Source of the DNA: CAZDYP01 sp964509505
GTDB taxonomy: Bacteria > Chloroflexota > Anaerolineae > JACRMK01
DNA: 12,449 nucleotides
Direction: 5' to 3'
Assembly: GCA_964509505.1 (NCBI GenBank)
Contig: CAZDYP010000162.1
Location: 1-12,449, forward strand
The notes under the pieces were generated by a model. That model ran no database searches. It was not told the origin of the DNA and saw only the letters and a program-made list of their open reading frames with translations. Of this stretch, positions 12,303-12,449 are shown in pieces (position 1 is the first letter of the stretch; each line of letters begins with the position of its first letter). The position numbers and the translations under genes are program-made.

Positions 12303-12449
12303 ATGACCGCCTTCATCCTCCGCCGTCTCTTGGCGATGATACCGACGCTCTTCCTCGTCTCGTTCCTGACGTTCGTCATCATCGAGCTGCCACCGGGCGA
12401 CTTCATGACCTCGCTCGCCGCCAATGTCGGCACCAGCGGCTCCAGCATG
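12303..12449 (+). CDS. ABC transporter permease, DppB/OppB type, N-terminus (partial)
   Basis: The 49 visible residues start MTAFILRRLLAMIPTLFLVS, followed by a hydrophobic helix and ELPPGDFM. This is the characteristic N-terminus of the first permease subunit of dipeptide/oligopeptide/nickel-type ABC importers, which usually reads (I)xRRLLxxIPxLxxVSxxxF then LxPGD. It follows the family-5 binding protein on the same strand with 70 bp between them, so it belongs to the same transport operon, which continues past the window edge. No clear Shine-Dalgarno sequence precedes the ATG; the heptad hairpin ends 14 nt upstream. Confidence 0.9.
   Translation, partial: MTAFILRRLLAMIPTLFLVSFLTFVIIELPPGDFMTSLAANVGTSGSSM

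Overview
The window looks like bacterial chromosome from a Chloroflexota-type organism (inference, not proven). The reasons are the Cys-anchored lipoproteins with Ala/Pro/Thr-rich linkers, a class III cyclase with the N-terminal layout of the large cyclase-AAA-TPR proteins common there, and dispersed 7-bp-periodic repeats and palindromic elements. Gene density is ordinary, and no phage, CRISPR, rRNA or tRNA was seen.

Layout. (1) 1-625, minus: N-terminal part of a nucleotide cyclase, running off the left edge. (2) 725-1390, minus: a DtxR/MntR-family metal-dependent repressor. A perfect 20-bp palindrome sits just upstream and abuts a strong divergent promoter. (3) 1536-3024, plus: a compact iron cassette of IsdG/HmoA-like heme monooxygenase, nitroreductase-family flavoprotein and ferritin, plausibly controlled by the divergent DtxR protein. 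(4) 3133-5647, plus: a tightly coupled phnD-phnC-phnE ABC importer for phosphate, phosphite or phosphonate, closed by a textbook intrinsic terminator. (5) 5752-7296, plus: a membrane GT2 (cellulose/mannan-synthase-like) glycosyltransferase carrying an in-frame heptanucleotide repeat insertion. It ends inside a second heptad array that is split by a 110-bp MITE-like palindrome. (6) 7533-8354, minus: uppP (undecaprenyl-diphosphatase), preceded by an overlapping remnant that begins like a protein-L-isoaspartate methyltransferase. (7) 8840-8918: a nested palindromic element. (8) 9033-10106, plus: a LacI-family regulator with an atypical hinge, whose promoter carries three copies of a TTTTCTGAAA-type operator. 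(9) 10250-12232 and 12303 onward, plus: a family-5 solute-binding lipoprotein and the start of a DppB/OppB-type permease, separated by a heptad-built hairpin. This is most likely a LacI-controlled oligosaccharide or peptide importer that continues past the right edge.

The most coherent functional unit is the DtxR/heme monooxygenase/nitroreductase/ferritin locus. Its genes suggest heme iron release coupled directly to storage. The most unusual structural feature is the recurrence of three unrelated 7-bp-periodic repeats, in coding, gene-end and intergenic positions.
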